DNA from: CAYJPK01 sp964372035
Lineage (GTDB): Bacteria; Desulfobacterota; Desulfovibrionia; Desulfovibrionales; Desulfovibrionaceae
Direction: 5' to 3'
Assembly (NCBI GenBank): GCA_964372035.1
Contig: CAYJPK010000016.1
Location: 1 to 32,112, forward strand
Length of the DNA stretch: 32,112 bases
The stretch's first letter is position 1; each line of letters starts with the position of its first letter. The position numbers and the translations under genes were made by a program. Below are positions 16,618 to 25,958 of the stretch, piece by piece. The notes under the pieces were generated by a model. It was given only the letters and a program-made list of their open reading frames with translations. It had not been told where the DNA came from and did not search any database.

Positions 16618-19077
16618 ATGACAATGATAAGTATAGAACAAGAACTTCGTAAATCCTATTTAGAATATTCTTTATCAGTAATTATAGGTCGTGCAATTCC
16701 TGATGTTCGTGATGGTTTAAAACCAGTTCACCGTCGTATATTGTATGCACAGCACGAACTATCAAACTCATACAGTCAGGCACATAAAAAATCTGCTCGT
16801 ATTGTTGGTGATGTTATTGGTAAATATCACCCACATGGCGATAGTGCTGTTTATGATGCACTTGTGCGTTTAGCGCAAGACTTCTCAATGCGTGACCCTC
16901 TTGAAGATGGACAAGGTAACTTTGGTTCTATTGACGGTGATGCAGCTGCTGCTATGCGTTATACTGAAGTTAGAATGTCAAAGCTTGCTGGTGAATTTTT
17001 AGCTGATATTGAAAAAGAAACAGTTGATTTTAGACCAAACTACGATAATACACTTGGTGAACCAACTGTATTACCAACAAAAGTTCCTAACTTATTATTA
17101 AACGGTACTTCTGGTATTGCTGTAGGTATGGCAACAAATATTCCACCGCATAATTTAGGTGAACTTTGTGATGCTTTACTTTGTATTATTGATAACCCAG
17201 ATTGCACAGTTGCTGATTTAATGCAATTTGTTAAAGGTCCTGATTTTCCTACTTATGGATTTGTTTATGCTGGTCAAGGCTTGCATAAGGCTTATACAAC
17301 TGGTCGTGGTAGTGTTAAAATTAGAGGTCGTGTTGAAATTGAAGAACGTAAAAAAGGTTTTCAATCAATAATTATTAAAGAAATTCCATATGCTTTAAAC
17401 AAATCAAATCTAGTTGAAAAAATTGCTGAATTAGTTAATGACCGTAAAATCGATGGTATTTCTGATTTACGTGATGAATCTGACCGCAAGGGTATTAGAA
17501 TTGTAGTTGAGCTTAAGCGTGGAACTATTCCTGAAATTGTAATTAATTCTTTATATAAACATACTCCGCTTGAAACAAGTTTTGGTATTAATATGCTTGC
17601 GGTTGCTGATAATCGCCCTGTTTTATTAAATTTAAAAACTGCACTTACTTATTTCTTAGAGCATAGACGTGAAGTTATTATACGCCGTACTCGTTTTGAA
17701 CTTGCTAAAGCAAAGGCAAGAGCACATATTTTAGAAGGTTTATTAAAAGCTCTTGATCATATTGATGAAGTTGTTTCTTTAATTCGTGCTAGCGCAACTC
17801 CGCCAGAAGCAAAACAAAAATTAATTGAGCGTTTTGAATTATCTGAAATTCAAGCTCAGTCAATTTTAGATATGCGTTTACAACGTTTAACTGGTCTTGA
17901 GCGTGATAAACTTGAAAATGAATATAATGAACTTCAAACTTTAATTAAATACCTTCTTTCTATTTTGCAAGATGTTACAGTTTTACGTGGTGTTATGCGT
18001 GATGAAGTTAGCTTAATTCAAAGTACTTACGCTACAAAACGCAGAACAGAAGTTTTACATGATGAATTAGTTGGAATTGATGTTGAAGACTTAATTCCTG
18101 ATGAAGATGTTGTTATTACTTTATCACGTCGTGGTTATATTAAACGTACATTAGTATCAACTTACCAACAACAAAAACGTGGTGGTAAAGGAGTTGCTGG
18201 TGTGCAAACTTCTGATGATGATAGTGTTCAAGATTTTGTTACAACAAGTAATCATCAGCACTTATTATTATTCACAAATTTAGGCTTAATGCATAAATTA
18301 AAAGTACACCAAATTCCAGAAGGTAGCCGTACAGCTAAGGGTGTGCATATGGCTAACCTTGTACCTCTTGATAAAGATAGAGGCGAATTTGTAACAACTA
18401 TATTAACAGTACGTGAATTTTCAGAAGAGCGTTCTTTCTTGTTTGTAACTAAGAAAGGTATGGTAAAGCGTTCTAATGCTTCGCTTTATTCTAGATCAAG
18501 AAAGGGTGGTCTTATTGCTGTTAACTTACGTGATGATGATGAACTTATTACAGTTAATGAAGTTAATGATCTTTCACATATTTTACTTGCAACTAAAGAC
18601 GGTATTGGTATTCGTTTTTCATGTAGTGATGCAAGAGAAATTGGACGTGGTTCATATGGTGTAAAAGGTATTAGTTTGCGTTCAAATGATGAAGTTGTTG
18701 CAGCAGTTGTACTTGAAGGTGAAAATGATAATCAAGAAATTATGAGTATATCTTCTCTTGGTTATGGTAAGCGTACAAATGTTGGACTCTATCCATCGCA
18801 AAGTCGTGGTGGTCGTGGTGTTATTAACTTTAAAGTTTCAGCAAAAACAGGTCCAGTAATTGGAGCAATGCCAGTTAAACCTGATGAAACTTTAGTTCTT
18901 TTAACTTCATCAAACAAAATTATCCGCATGGCAATTAATGAAATTAGCTTAGTTGGTCGTGCGACTATGGGTGTTCGCTTAGTTCGTCTTGATAATGGTG
19001 GTTATGTTGTTGGATTTGATACTGTTAATGATAATGGTGAAATTATAACTGACGAAGAACAACAAGTTGAAGAATAA
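16618..19077 (+). CDS. gyrA: DNA gyrase subunit A
   Basis: This 819-aa cleavage-and-rejoining subunit of gyrase carries active-site Tyr115 in AAMRYTEVRM. The quinolone region HPHGDSAVYD keeps Ser76 and Asp80 (E. coli Ser83, Asp87), so the sequence reads as wild type. The GyrA box QKRGGKG starts the C-terminal DNA-wrapping beta-pinwheel and separates it from ParC; several pinwheel blades with repeated G-Y/V-K-R motifs follow. An alternative Met at codon 3 is possible. Unlike many genomes, gyrA is not directly after gyrB: the two are about 4 kb apart on opposite strands across the dnaA region. Confidence 0.98.
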   Translation: MTMISIEQELRKSYLEYSLSVIIGRAIPDVRDGLKPVHRRILYAQHELSNSYSQAHKKSARIVGDVIGKYHPHGDSAVYDALVRLAQDFSMRDPLEDGQGNFGSIDGDAAAAMRYTEVRMSKLAGEFLADIEKETVDFRPNYDNTLGEPTVLPTKVPNLLLNGTSGIAVGMATNIPPHNLGELCDALLCIIDNPDCTVADLMQFVKGPDFPTYGFVYAGQGLHKAYTTGRGSVKIRGRVEIEERKKGFQSIIIKEIPYALNKSNLVEKIAELVNDRKIDGISDLRDESDRKGIRIVVELKRGTIPEIVINSLYKHTPLETSFGINMLAVADNRPVLLNLKTALTYFLEHRREVIIRRTRFELAKAKARAHILEGLLKALDHIDEVVSLIRASATPPEAKQKLIERFELSEIQAQSILDMRLQRLTGLERDKLENEYNELQTLIKYLLSILQDVTVLRGVMRDEVSLIQSTYATKRRTEVLHDELVGIDVEDLIPDEDVVITLSRRGYIKRTLVSTYQQQKRGGKGVAGVQTSDDDSVQDFVTTSNHQHLLLFTNLGLMHKLKVHQIPEGSRTAKGVHMANLVPLDKDRGEFVTTILTVREFSEERSFLFVTKKGMVKRSNASLYSRSRKGGLIAVNLRDDDELITVNEVNDLSHILLATKDGIGIRFSCSDAREIGRGSYGVKGISLRSNDEVVAAVVLEGENDNQEIMSISSLGYGKRTNVGLYPSQSRGGRGVINFKVSAKTGPVIGAMPVKPDETLVLLTSSNKIIRMAINEISLVGRATMGVRLVRLDNGGYVVGFDTVNDNGEIITDEEQQVEE

Positions 19078-19086
19078 GGAAAAATT

Positions 19087-19701
19087 ATGGGACTTTTAAA
19101 TTCAAGCACAACAATAACAAGATTTAGAATTATAGATCCTGTTGAAAAAGATTTTTGGCTAGATTTTCCTGTAAAATTAAAACAATATGCTTTTAAGGAT
19201 ATTGATGATTTACCGGAAGAGCGTTCTTTTGGCTGGACAAATTTTGATGATATGCTTGATGTTGATTGGCATACATCGCCACCAGAAAAAGGTTCTTATT
19301 TAGCTTTTTCTCTTCGTTTAGAAACAAGACGTATTCCAGCTGCTGTGCTTAAAAAACACACTATGATAGCTCTTAAAGATGAAGAAAGAAAAAATGCTGA
19401 CCTAGGCAAAAAATTTATTCCTCGTGATCGTAAATTTGAAATCAAAGAACAAGTAAAACTTCGTCTTCGTCAAAGATTTTTACCTGTTCCGGCTATTTTT
19501 GAAGTTGTTTGGGCAAGTGATAAAAATATGATTTATTTTGCATCGAATAATGAAAAAATGATTGATATGCTCATGGAATATTTTTTACTTAGCTTTAACT
19601 TACACCTTGAGCAATTAACACCATATAATTTAGCTGCAACAATGCTTGATGAAAACCGTATAATGCAGTTAGAAAATTTAGATGATGTGCGTTTTGCATA
19701 G
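19087..19701 (+). CDS. RdgC-like protein, N-terminal half
   Basis: This 204-aa protein lies 9 nt after gyrA. Its pattern matches the first part of RdgC, the ring-shaped recombination-associated DNA-binding protein: an FGWTNFDD motif (48-55; RdgC has a similar GW near the same place), P-AAVLKKH, a charged LGKKFIPRDRKFEIKEQVK helix followed by LRQRFLPVPAIF and VWASDKNMIYFASNNEKMID. The end PYNLAATM corresponds to the middle of E. coli RdgC (303 aa). The C-terminal half is absent here but resembles the next ORF. Both are probably needed together. The family call is from motif order, not a search. Confidence 0.68.
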   Translation: MGLLNSSTTITRFRIIDPVEKDFWLDFPVKLKQYAFKDIDDLPEERSFGWTNFDDMLDVDWHTSPPEKGSYLAFSLRLETRRIPAAVLKKHTMIALKDEERKNADLGKKFIPRDRKFEIKEQVKLRLRQRFLPVPAIFEVVWASDKNMIYFASNNEKMIDMLMEYFLLSFNLHLEQLTPYNLAATMLDENRIMQLENLDDVRFA

Positions 19702-19733
19702 TATAATAATATATTTAAATAGCGAGAATATAT

Positions 19734-20234
19734 ATGGTAGATGAAATCTTAGGACAAGACTTTTTGACATGGCTCTGGTTTCGTAGTGAAACAGCACCGC
19801 ATGACTTTAAAGATAAAAATGGCGGACATTTCTTTGTTTACATGGAAAAGAAAATTGTTGTGCAGGGCGGTGAAGGTGAATCACTTGAAACTGCCTCTGT
19901 GAGTGGTGCGAATTCACAGTTAAAAGAAGCTCGTCTTGGGCTTAGCATGGGTAAAAAAGTTACAAGAGCACAAATAAGGTTTGAATGGGATTCACTAGAA
20001 TATAGTTTTTCCTTGAGTTCAAAAGATTTTAGCTTAAGTGCTTTTAAAACACCTAAAATAGATACACAAGATAGTGATGATCCTGATGGCTTATTCTTAG
20101 AAAAAATGTACTTAATTGAAGAAGGTATCGATCGTTTTGACCATTTATTTAAAAGCTTTTTAAATTTACGTTTATCATCAAATTGGGCAGAGGAAGTTCA
20201 AAATATTGCAAATTGGGTTAAAACGATAGAATAA
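19734..20234 (+). CDS. RdgC-like protein, C-terminal half
   Basis: This 166-aa protein starts 32 nt after the preceding ORF, with several stops between and its own weak ribosome site (GCGAGA). Features follow the second half of RdgC: DFLTWLWFRSETAPHDF (RdgC has an equivalent W-x-x-T-G/S-x-P-x-x-F stretch), an acidic VVQGGEGESLET region, SMGKKVTRAQIRFEW (RdgC: a GKQVTKLAL stretch), and an end DSDDPDGLFLEKMYLI with a terminal helix. With the ORF before it, the two cover a full RdgC of about 370 residues. A separate family of unknown function is the alternative. Confidence 0.62.
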   Translation: MVDEILGQDFLTWLWFRSETAPHDFKDKNGGHFFVYMEKKIVVQGGEGESLETASVSGANSQLKEARLGLSMGKKVTRAQIRFEWDSLEYSFSLSSKDFSLSAFKTPKIDTQDSDDPDGLFLEKMYLIEEGIDRFDHLFKSFLNLRLSSNWAEEVQNIANWVKTIE

Positions 20235-20247
20235 TTAAGAAATAACG

Positions 20248-21225
20248 ATGCTACTAAAAATTATTAAAAAAATAATTTGGACAGTTATAGTCTTTTTAGG
20301 GATAACTCTCGTTAGTTTTATCGTTATTAATCTTGCCCCAGGCTCACCAACTGATGCTCAAACTACCATGAATCCACTTGCGGGCGACTATGCTCGTGCA
20401 AGGCTCGAAGCTATTTATGGTTTAGACAAACCCTTATACGAACAGTATATTAATTGGTTAACTCGTCTTGTGCAGTTTGATTTTGGAAATTCATTATCTT
20501 CTGACGCTAGACCTGTAATTGATAAAATATTAGAGCGTATGCCGCTTACAATAAGCATTAATGTAATTTCACTAGGACTTACATTAATGCTTGCAATTCC
20601 AATAGGTTTATATTCTGCTTATCGTCAATCTTCATTTTTTGATAGAATAATGACAATCGTAGTATTTTTAGGTTTTGCAATGCCTAGTTTCTGGTTAGCA
20701 TTATTGCTAATGCTAGAATTTGGTCTAAAGCATAATTACTTTCCGCTTTCTGGAATTACTTCCTTTGATTTTGCAAATTTAAGTTTATGGGGTAAATTTA
20801 AAGACTTATTTAGCCATTTATTTTTACCTATTGTTGTAAGTACTGTCGGAAGTATTGCAGGTATGTCACGCTTTATGCGCTCATCAATGCTCGAAGTTTT
20901 GCGACAAGACTACATTTTAACTGCAAGAGCAAAGGGTCTACCAACAAGAACTGTTATACTTAAGCATGCTCTTCGAAACGCTCTTTTACCTGTAATAACT
21001 ATTTTAGGTTTATCAATTCCAGGTTTAATCGGTGGTTCTGTAATTATTGAATCTATCTTTGCTTTGCCAGGGCTCGGACAATTGTTTTATGGTGCTGTGC
21101 TTGCTCGTGATTATCCATTAATTATGGGTAATTTAGTGCTTGGTGCTGTACTGACCTTATTTGGAAATATGCTAGCTGATATTTGTTATGGTGTTGCTGA
21201 TCCTAGAATTAGAAATAGGAATTAG
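20248..21225 (+). CDS. Peptide/nickel-type ABC transporter permease (DppB-like)
   Basis: This 325-aa inner-membrane protein begins with the family's typical first helix, LLKIIKKIIWTVIVFLGITL, then NLAPGSP and GLDKPLYEQYINWL. It has about six membrane helices and the cytoplasmic EAA loop RQDYILTARAKGLPTRTVIL, which contacts the ATPase. GGSVIIESIFALPGLGQLF is a hallmark of DppB/OppB permeases. It lies 13 nt after the RdgC-like C half and 14 nt before a DppC-type partner. No ATPase or solute-binding gene is present in the window, so substrate (di/oligopeptide, nickel or other) cannot be set. Confidence 0.93.
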   Translation: MLLKIIKKIIWTVIVFLGITLVSFIVINLAPGSPTDAQTTMNPLAGDYARARLEAIYGLDKPLYEQYINWLTRLVQFDFGNSLSSDARPVIDKILERMPLTISINVISLGLTLMLAIPIGLYSAYRQSSFFDRIMTIVVFLGFAMPSFWLALLLMLEFGLKHNYFPLSGITSFDFANLSLWGKFKDLFSHLFLPIVVSTVGSIAGMSRFMRSSMLEVLRQDYILTARAKGLPTRTVILKHALRNALLPVITILGLSIPGLIGGSVIIESIFALPGLGQLFYGAVLARDYPLIMGNLVLGAVLTLFGNMLADICYGVADPRIRNRN

Positions 21226-21239
21226 AAGTAAGGCGAAAT

Positions 21240-22079
21240 ATGTATAGTATAATAAGTAAATATTTTAATAAGCATGGATTGTTATATTTAGGCTTAGCAA
21301 TTGTTGGCTTTATTTCACTTGTAGCTATATTTGCACCTTTAATTGCGCCATATGACCCAAATGCCATTAATTTAAAAAATATTTTACATGCTCCATCAGC
21401 TAATAATTTTTTAGGTACAGATGCTTTAGGTAGAGATGTTTTTTCAAGATTATTATTTGGTGCTAGGATTTCACTTTGGGTTGGCTTTGTATCAGTTGGA
21501 ATTTCTGTTGCTATTGGCATTGTTCTTGGCTTACTAGCAGGTTATTTCCGTGGAATTATTGATGAAATAATTATGCGTTTTGTTGATGTTATGCTGTGTT
21601 TCCCTTCTTTTTTCTTGATTTTAGCTGTTGTAGCTTTTTTAGAGCCAAGCTTGATTATGATTATGGTGACAATTGGTTTGACTTCATGGATGGGTGTTGC
21701 TCGTTTAGTAAGGGCAGAAAGCTTAAGTTTAAGAGAACGAGATTTTGTTCAAGCAGCAAGGCTAGCAAGGACAAAACCTGTTGTTATTATGTTAATACAT
21801 ATTTTACCTAATGCGATTGCACCTGTTTTAGTTTCTGCAACGCTTGGAGTTGCAGGAGCCATTTTAATTGAATCTTCACTTAGCTTTTTAGGTTTAGGTG
21901 TGCAACCTCCTGATGCAAGCTGGGGAAATATGCTTTTAGAAGGTAAGGAAGTATTAGAAATTGCACCTTGGCTATCACTGTACCCTGGTTTAGCAATACT
22001 TATTACAGTGCTCGGTTATAATTTGCTCGGTGAAAGTTTACGTGATTATTTTGACCCTAGATTAAGAAATAGAAGATAA
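21240..22079 (+). CDS. Peptide/nickel-type ABC transporter permease (DppC-like)
   Basis: This 279-aa second permease of the pair has the N-terminal helix GLAIVGFISLVAIFAPLIAP, the DppC/OppC signature FLGTDALGRDVFSRLLFGAR, the EAA loop LRERDFVQAARLARTKPVV and the family end SSLSFLGLGVQPPDASWGNML. It would dimerise with the upstream DppB-like subunit. It is followed 32 nt later by recN. The transporter lacks its ATPases and binding protein locally; shared or distant ATPases are likely. Confidence 0.94.
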   Translation: MYSIISKYFNKHGLLYLGLAIVGFISLVAIFAPLIAPYDPNAINLKNILHAPSANNFLGTDALGRDVFSRLLFGARISLWVGFVSVGISVAIGIVLGLLAGYFRGIIDEIIMRFVDVMLCFPSFFLILAVVAFLEPSLIMIMVTIGLTSWMGVARLVRAESLSLRERDFVQAARLARTKPVVIMLIHILPNAIAPVLVSATLGVAGAILIESSLSFLGLGVQPPDASWGNMLLEGKEVLEIAPWLSLYPGLAILITVLGYNLLGESLRDYFDPRLRNRR

Positions 22080-22111
22080 TTTTAACTATAAAAAATATAT
22101 AATAGATTGTT

Positions 22112-23683
22112 ATGTTAGAATACTTAAGAATTAAAAACTTAGCTCTAATTTCAGATATGGAGCTTGAATTTTCACAAGGGCTAAATGCTTTAACTGGTGA
22201 AACTGGTGCTGGAAAATCATTTATCTTGAAAGCTATTAACTTTTTGATGGGTGAAAAATTAGACACATCAATGGTTCGCCCTGGCTGTGATAGAGCTCAA
22301 GTTGAAGGTGTTTTTTATTTAAAAAATGAAGGCGAGCTTTTACTTCGTCGTGAACTTATAGCTGAAACAGGAAGAAGCCGTTTTTTTATAAATGATAATT
22401 TGAGTTCACAAGAAACTGTTAGAGAATTGCGCAGTAATTTGATATTACATACAAGCCAACACGGACAACAAAAATTATTAGCTGCAAGTTATCAACTTAA
22501 ATTAATTGATGACTTTATGAATGAGCCAGAGCTTTTGGCTTTAAGAGATGAAAATGTTGGTGCTCTTCGCCAAAAAGACGCAGAATTTAAGGCTTTAAAT
22601 GCAAAGGTTTTGAATTTGCAAGATAAGCGTGAAGTTTTAGAAATGCATCAAGAGCTTATTGATAAGGTTGATCCGGAAGTTGGTGAAGAAGAAAAACTCG
22701 AGCAAGCAAGAGTTGAAATTAAAGATTTTGAGCAAAGCCGTAAATATTATGATAAAAGCTTAGATATTTTAAGAGATTCTGACTCTGCAGGCTTATTTAG
22801 CTTAGTTCGTGAGTTGGAAAGTGCATTAGTTTCATTAAATAATTTAGATGATAATTATAATGAAAGCTATGAGGCAACTGTTCAATTTAGAGTTGTTTTG
22901 CAAGAGTTAGAGCAAAGCTTGCGTAAAGATAGCAAGGCAAAGCCAGACTTTGAATTTGACAGTGATGAAATAGAATCACGCCTTTATGAGCTCGCACAAT
23001 TAAAGCGCAAATTAAATCGCTCCTTTGAAGAAATATTAAATTTACGTGATGAAGTTAATGAAAATTTAACTTTTTTAGATATTTGTAATCTTGATATTAT
23101 ACGAATAAATAAAGAAAGTGATGAGATAAAAGAAAAGCTCAAAGTAATAATTGAAGACTTGAATTCTAAGCGAAAAATCGCAGCGAATGAATTTGCAAAA
23201 GCCTTAGAAAAAGAATTAGTTTTGTTAGGTTTTTCTGAAAGGGTACAAGTTATTATTGATTTTTCTGAAAGTGAAATATTTGCAGATTGTATTGAACTTA
23301 AGCCAAAATTTTTATGGGCTCCAAATCCAGGTCAAGCTCCACAAGCCTTAGATAAAATAGCCTCTGGCGGTGAGCTTTCACGCTTTTTATTAGCTGTTGT
23401 ATCGCTCGGTCGTTTAAGCGATGATGCAACTTTAATATTTGATGAAGTTGACGCTGGCGTTGGAGGTATTACATTAAATAGAGTAGCAGAGAGGCTTTCA
23501 GATTTAGCATCAAAGCGTCAAATGCTTTTGATTACGCACTGGGCGCAACTTGCCAAAAGGGCTAAAACTCATTTTATGGTGCAAAAAGAAATAGTTGGTG
23601 ATGAAACATTTACTCGTTGTACAAAATTAAATGAAAGAGCAATTGAAGAAGAACTTGCCAGAATGTCTGGTTTTGAAAAGTAG
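22112..23683 (+). CDS. recN: DNA repair ATPase RecN
   Basis: This 523-aa SMC-like protein acts in double-strand break repair; E. coli RecN is about 553 aa, so the coiled coil is slightly short. Walker A is GETGAGKS at 29-36. A coiled-coil middle spans about 150-360. The ABC signature ASGGELSRF starts at residue 417, and Walker B LIFDEVDAGVGG has Asp444-Glu445. HTSQHGQQKLL and LLITHWAQLAKRA are RecN-typical. It is in the rightward array, 7 nt before the acetyltransferase gene. Confidence 0.96.
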   Translation: MLEYLRIKNLALISDMELEFSQGLNALTGETGAGKSFILKAINFLMGEKLDTSMVRPGCDRAQVEGVFYLKNEGELLLRRELIAETGRSRFFINDNLSSQETVRELRSNLILHTSQHGQQKLLAASYQLKLIDDFMNEPELLALRDENVGALRQKDAEFKALNAKVLNLQDKREVLEMHQELIDKVDPEVGEEEKLEQARVEIKDFEQSRKYYDKSLDILRDSDSAGLFSLVRELESALVSLNNLDDNYNESYEATVQFRVVLQELEQSLRKDSKAKPDFEFDSDEIESRLYELAQLKRKLNRSFEEILNLRDEVNENLTFLDICNLDIIRINKESDEIKEKLKVIIEDLNSKRKIAANEFAKALEKELVLLGFSERVQVIIDFSESEIFADCIELKPKFLWAPNPGQAPQALDKIASGGELSRFLLAVVSLGRLSDDATLIFDEVDAGVGGITLNRVAERLSDLASKRQMLLITHWAQLAKRAKTHFMVQKEIVGDETFTRCTKLNERAIEEELARMSGFEK

Positions 23684-23689
23684 GAAATA

Positions 23690-24133
23690 ATGATTAAATT
23701 AATTAAAGAAGCTGAATTTGACATAGCTTATAATGTAGTAAAAGAAGTTTTTGATAACTTTGTAGCAAAAGATTATAGCGTACAAGGTGTAGCAAATTAT
23801 TATAAATTTATAGAAAGTTTAAAGCCTTGCATAACTACAGGTGAAGTTGAAATTTATGGATATTTTGTGGATAATGAGTGCGTAGCTGTTCTAGCTGTCA
23901 AAAATAAATCTCATATTTGTCTTTTTTACGTTAATCAAAATCATCATGGCAAGGGAATAGCTAAGTCGTTATTTGCTAAGGTTCTTGAAAAAACAGATGA
24001 AGATATTACAGTAAATGCTTCAGATTTTGGAATTAAGGTTTATGAAAAATTTGGCTTTAGAGCTGTTGATAAAGTTCAAAAGACAAATGGAATGCATTTT
24101 ACACCAATGAAATTAGTGAGAAAAGGTATTTAA
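23690..24133 (+). CDS. GNAT-family N-acetyltransferase
   Basis: This 147-aa protein carries the acetyl-CoA-binding motif A NQNHHGKGIAKSLF at 82-95 and a C-terminal YEKFGFRAVDK, both typical of GNAT enzymes. The acceptor cannot be told. It lies 7 nt after recN and its stop is separated by a single base from the murI start, so it is surely co-transcribed and probably coupled. Similar small GNAT proteins acetylate amines, proteins or antibiotics. Confidence 0.88.
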   Translation: MIKLIKEAEFDIAYNVVKEVFDNFVAKDYSVQGVANYYKFIESLKPCITTGEVEIYGYFVDNECVAVLAVKNKSHICLFYVNQNHHGKGIAKSLFAKVLEKTDEDITVNASDFGIKVYEKFGFRAVDKVQKTNGMHFTPMKLVRKGI

Positions 24134-24134
24134 A

Positions 24135-24953
24135 ATGTCTAAAACAAATTTACCAATTGGCTTGTTTGATTCAGGTGTAGGTGGTTTAACTGTCTTATCA
24201 GCTATTAATAAATTATTGCCAAATGAGAATTTACTATACCTTGGTGACAATGCTCGTTTACCGTATGGAACTAAAAGCGCAGAAACTATTATAAGATATG
24301 CCTTGCAAGCAACTAAAAAATTAGTTAGTTATAATATAAAGCTACTTGTTATAGCATGTAATACAGCTTCAGCAACAGCCTTACCAGCTTTGCGTAAAGA
24401 ATATCCTGACTTGCCAATTATTGGTGTTGTTGAGCCTGGAGCGATTGCAGCGTGTGCAGCTACAAGGACTAATAAGGTTGCTGTAATAGCTACAGAGTCA
24501 ACAACTCGTGGTAAAGCCTACGAATATGCTATTAAGGCAATAAAAAATAAAGCTGAAATTGTTAGCTTAAGCACACCACTTCTTGTACCAACTGCAGAAG
24601 AAGGCTGGTTTAGTGGTGAACTCGTTGAGGCGATAGTTTCTAAATATATTAATAATATTTTTAATAAGAGTGATAAACCAGATACTTTAGTTTTAGGCTG
24701 TACACACTTTCCTCTTTTGAAAAGTGCAATACAAAATGTTGTTGGAAATGATGTTGCCTTAGTTGATTCAGCACAAACAACAGCTTTAGCGGTAAAAGAA
24801 GCTTTAACTAAATTAAACTTAGAAAATATGGCTGGTAAATCAGCTCAAATTAGATATTTAACAACAGATGATGTTGCACGTTTTGTGCGAACTGGTTCGC
24901 TTTTCTTGCAGACAGAATTAGCCGAAAAGAGCGTTGAATTAATAGACCTATAG
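24135..24953 (+). CDS. murI: Glutamate racemase MurI
   Basis: This 272-aa cofactor-independent racemase makes D-glutamate for peptidoglycan in the cytoplasm. Both catalytic cysteines are present: Cys75 in VIACNTASA and Cys189 in VLGCTHFPLL. FDSGVGGLTVL (11-21) and YLGDNARLPYGTKS complete the family pattern. Length is standard. It lies between the GNAT gene and cheV (24-nt gap). It, the M23 peptidase and the distant D-aminopeptidase give the window a cell-wall theme. Confidence 0.97.
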   Translation: MSKTNLPIGLFDSGVGGLTVLSAINKLLPNENLLYLGDNARLPYGTKSAETIIRYALQATKKLVSYNIKLLVIACNTASATALPALRKEYPDLPIIGVVEPGAIAACAATRTNKVAVIATESTTRGKAYEYAIKAIKNKAEIVSLSTPLLVPTAEEGWFSGELVEAIVSKYINNIFNKSDKPDTLVLGCTHFPLLKSAIQNVVGNDVALVDSAQTTALAVKEALTKLNLENMAGKSAQIRYLTTDDVARFVRTGSLFLQTELAEKSVELIDL

Positions 24954-24977
24954 TCATTAACTACTCGAGAGGTTCTA

Positions 24978-25958
24978 ATGGAAAAACATAGTATTATACA
25001 AGCATCAAGTAATGAACTTGAACTTATTGAATTTTATATTGATGAGCTTCAAGCAGATGGTACTTCATATCGTGGTTATTATGGAATGAATGTAGCTAAG
25101 GTTTTAGAAATTATACACTATCCAGAAGTTACTGCAGTGCCAAGTAAACACCATGAGGCTGTTTTAGGTACTTTTAATTTGCGAGGGCGTGTTTTACCAT
25201 TAGTAGACCTTTCAGTTTGGTTAGGCAAAACCCTTTCTTCTCGTGATAATTTAAAAGTGCTTGTCTCAGAATTTGGTGGAATTGTTGTTGCTTTCTTAGT
25301 TTCAGGAGTTAATCGTATTCACCGCTTAAGTTGGAAACAAATTGAAGCACCAAGTGCACATGTTCAAAACTATAGTAAACAAAGCATCACTGGTATTGTG
25401 CATTTTGAGGAGCGAATTTTATTTATTTTAGACGTTGAAAAAATCATTTCTACGATGAACTCTAACATTGAAATTCATAAAGCTCCAGTTGTTGAAAAAG
25501 AATTAACAGAAGATGATGTTACTGCAATTGAGGAAGCTAATAATTATAATATTTTAATTGTTGACGACTCAACCTCTATACGTAACACAATTGGCTTTAT
25601 TTTAGAAAATGCTGGTTATAATGTTACAAGTGCAACGAGTGGTCGTGAAGCTTGGGATATTTTAACTAAGTGGAAGGCTGAAATCCCTGATATGAAAGAT
25701 CATGTGCATCTTGTCATATCAGATATTGAAATGCCTGAAATGGACGGACATACCTTAACAAAATCAATTAAAGAAGATCCTGCACTTAGTGAAATTCCAG
25801 TAGTTTTATTTTCAGCTCTTACAACTGATGCTGTTAAAAATAAGGGTGTTGAAGTTGGAGCGAATATGCAAATTTCAAAGCAAGAACTACCTATTCTTGC
25901 TGATAGAGTTAGGGATATTGTTTCAGGTAAAGAAGCTGATGAAGAAAACTACTTATGA
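24978..25958 (+). CDS. cheV: Chemotaxis protein CheV (CheW domain plus receiver)
   Basis: This 326-aa fusion has an N-terminal CheW domain (about 10-165, with YYGMNVAKVLEII and LGTFNLRGRVLPLVDLSVWL) and a C-terminal response-regulator receiver (about 190-320). The receiver has the acidic pair Asp196-Asp197, the phosphoacceptor Asp249 in LVISDIEMPEMDG, and a late Lys in QISKQELP. CheV couples receptors to CheA and its phosphorylation adjusts the response. GAGAGG precedes the start. Its end overlaps the next gene by 20 nt. Confidence 0.96.
   Translation: MEKHSIIQASSNELELIEFYIDELQADGTSYRGYYGMNVAKVLEIIHYPEVTAVPSKHHEAVLGTFNLRGRVLPLVDLSVWLGKTLSSRDNLKVLVSEFGGIVVAFLVSGVNRIHRLSWKQIEAPSAHVQNYSKQSITGIVHFEERILFILDVEKIISTMNSNIEIHKAPVVEKELTEDDVTAIEEANNYNILIVDDSTSIRNTIGFILENAGYNVTSATSGREAWDILTKWKAEIPDMKDHVHLVISDIEMPEMDGHTLTKSIKEDPALSEIPVVLFSALTTDAVKNKGVEVGANMQISKQELPILADRVRDIVSGKEADEENYL

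Noticed and set aside
25828..25938. Upstream extension of the DUF2877 gene
   Set aside because: These 37 codons lie inside the CheV receiver coding sequence in another frame and do not look like the family's N-terminus; the ATG at 25939 is a simpler start.
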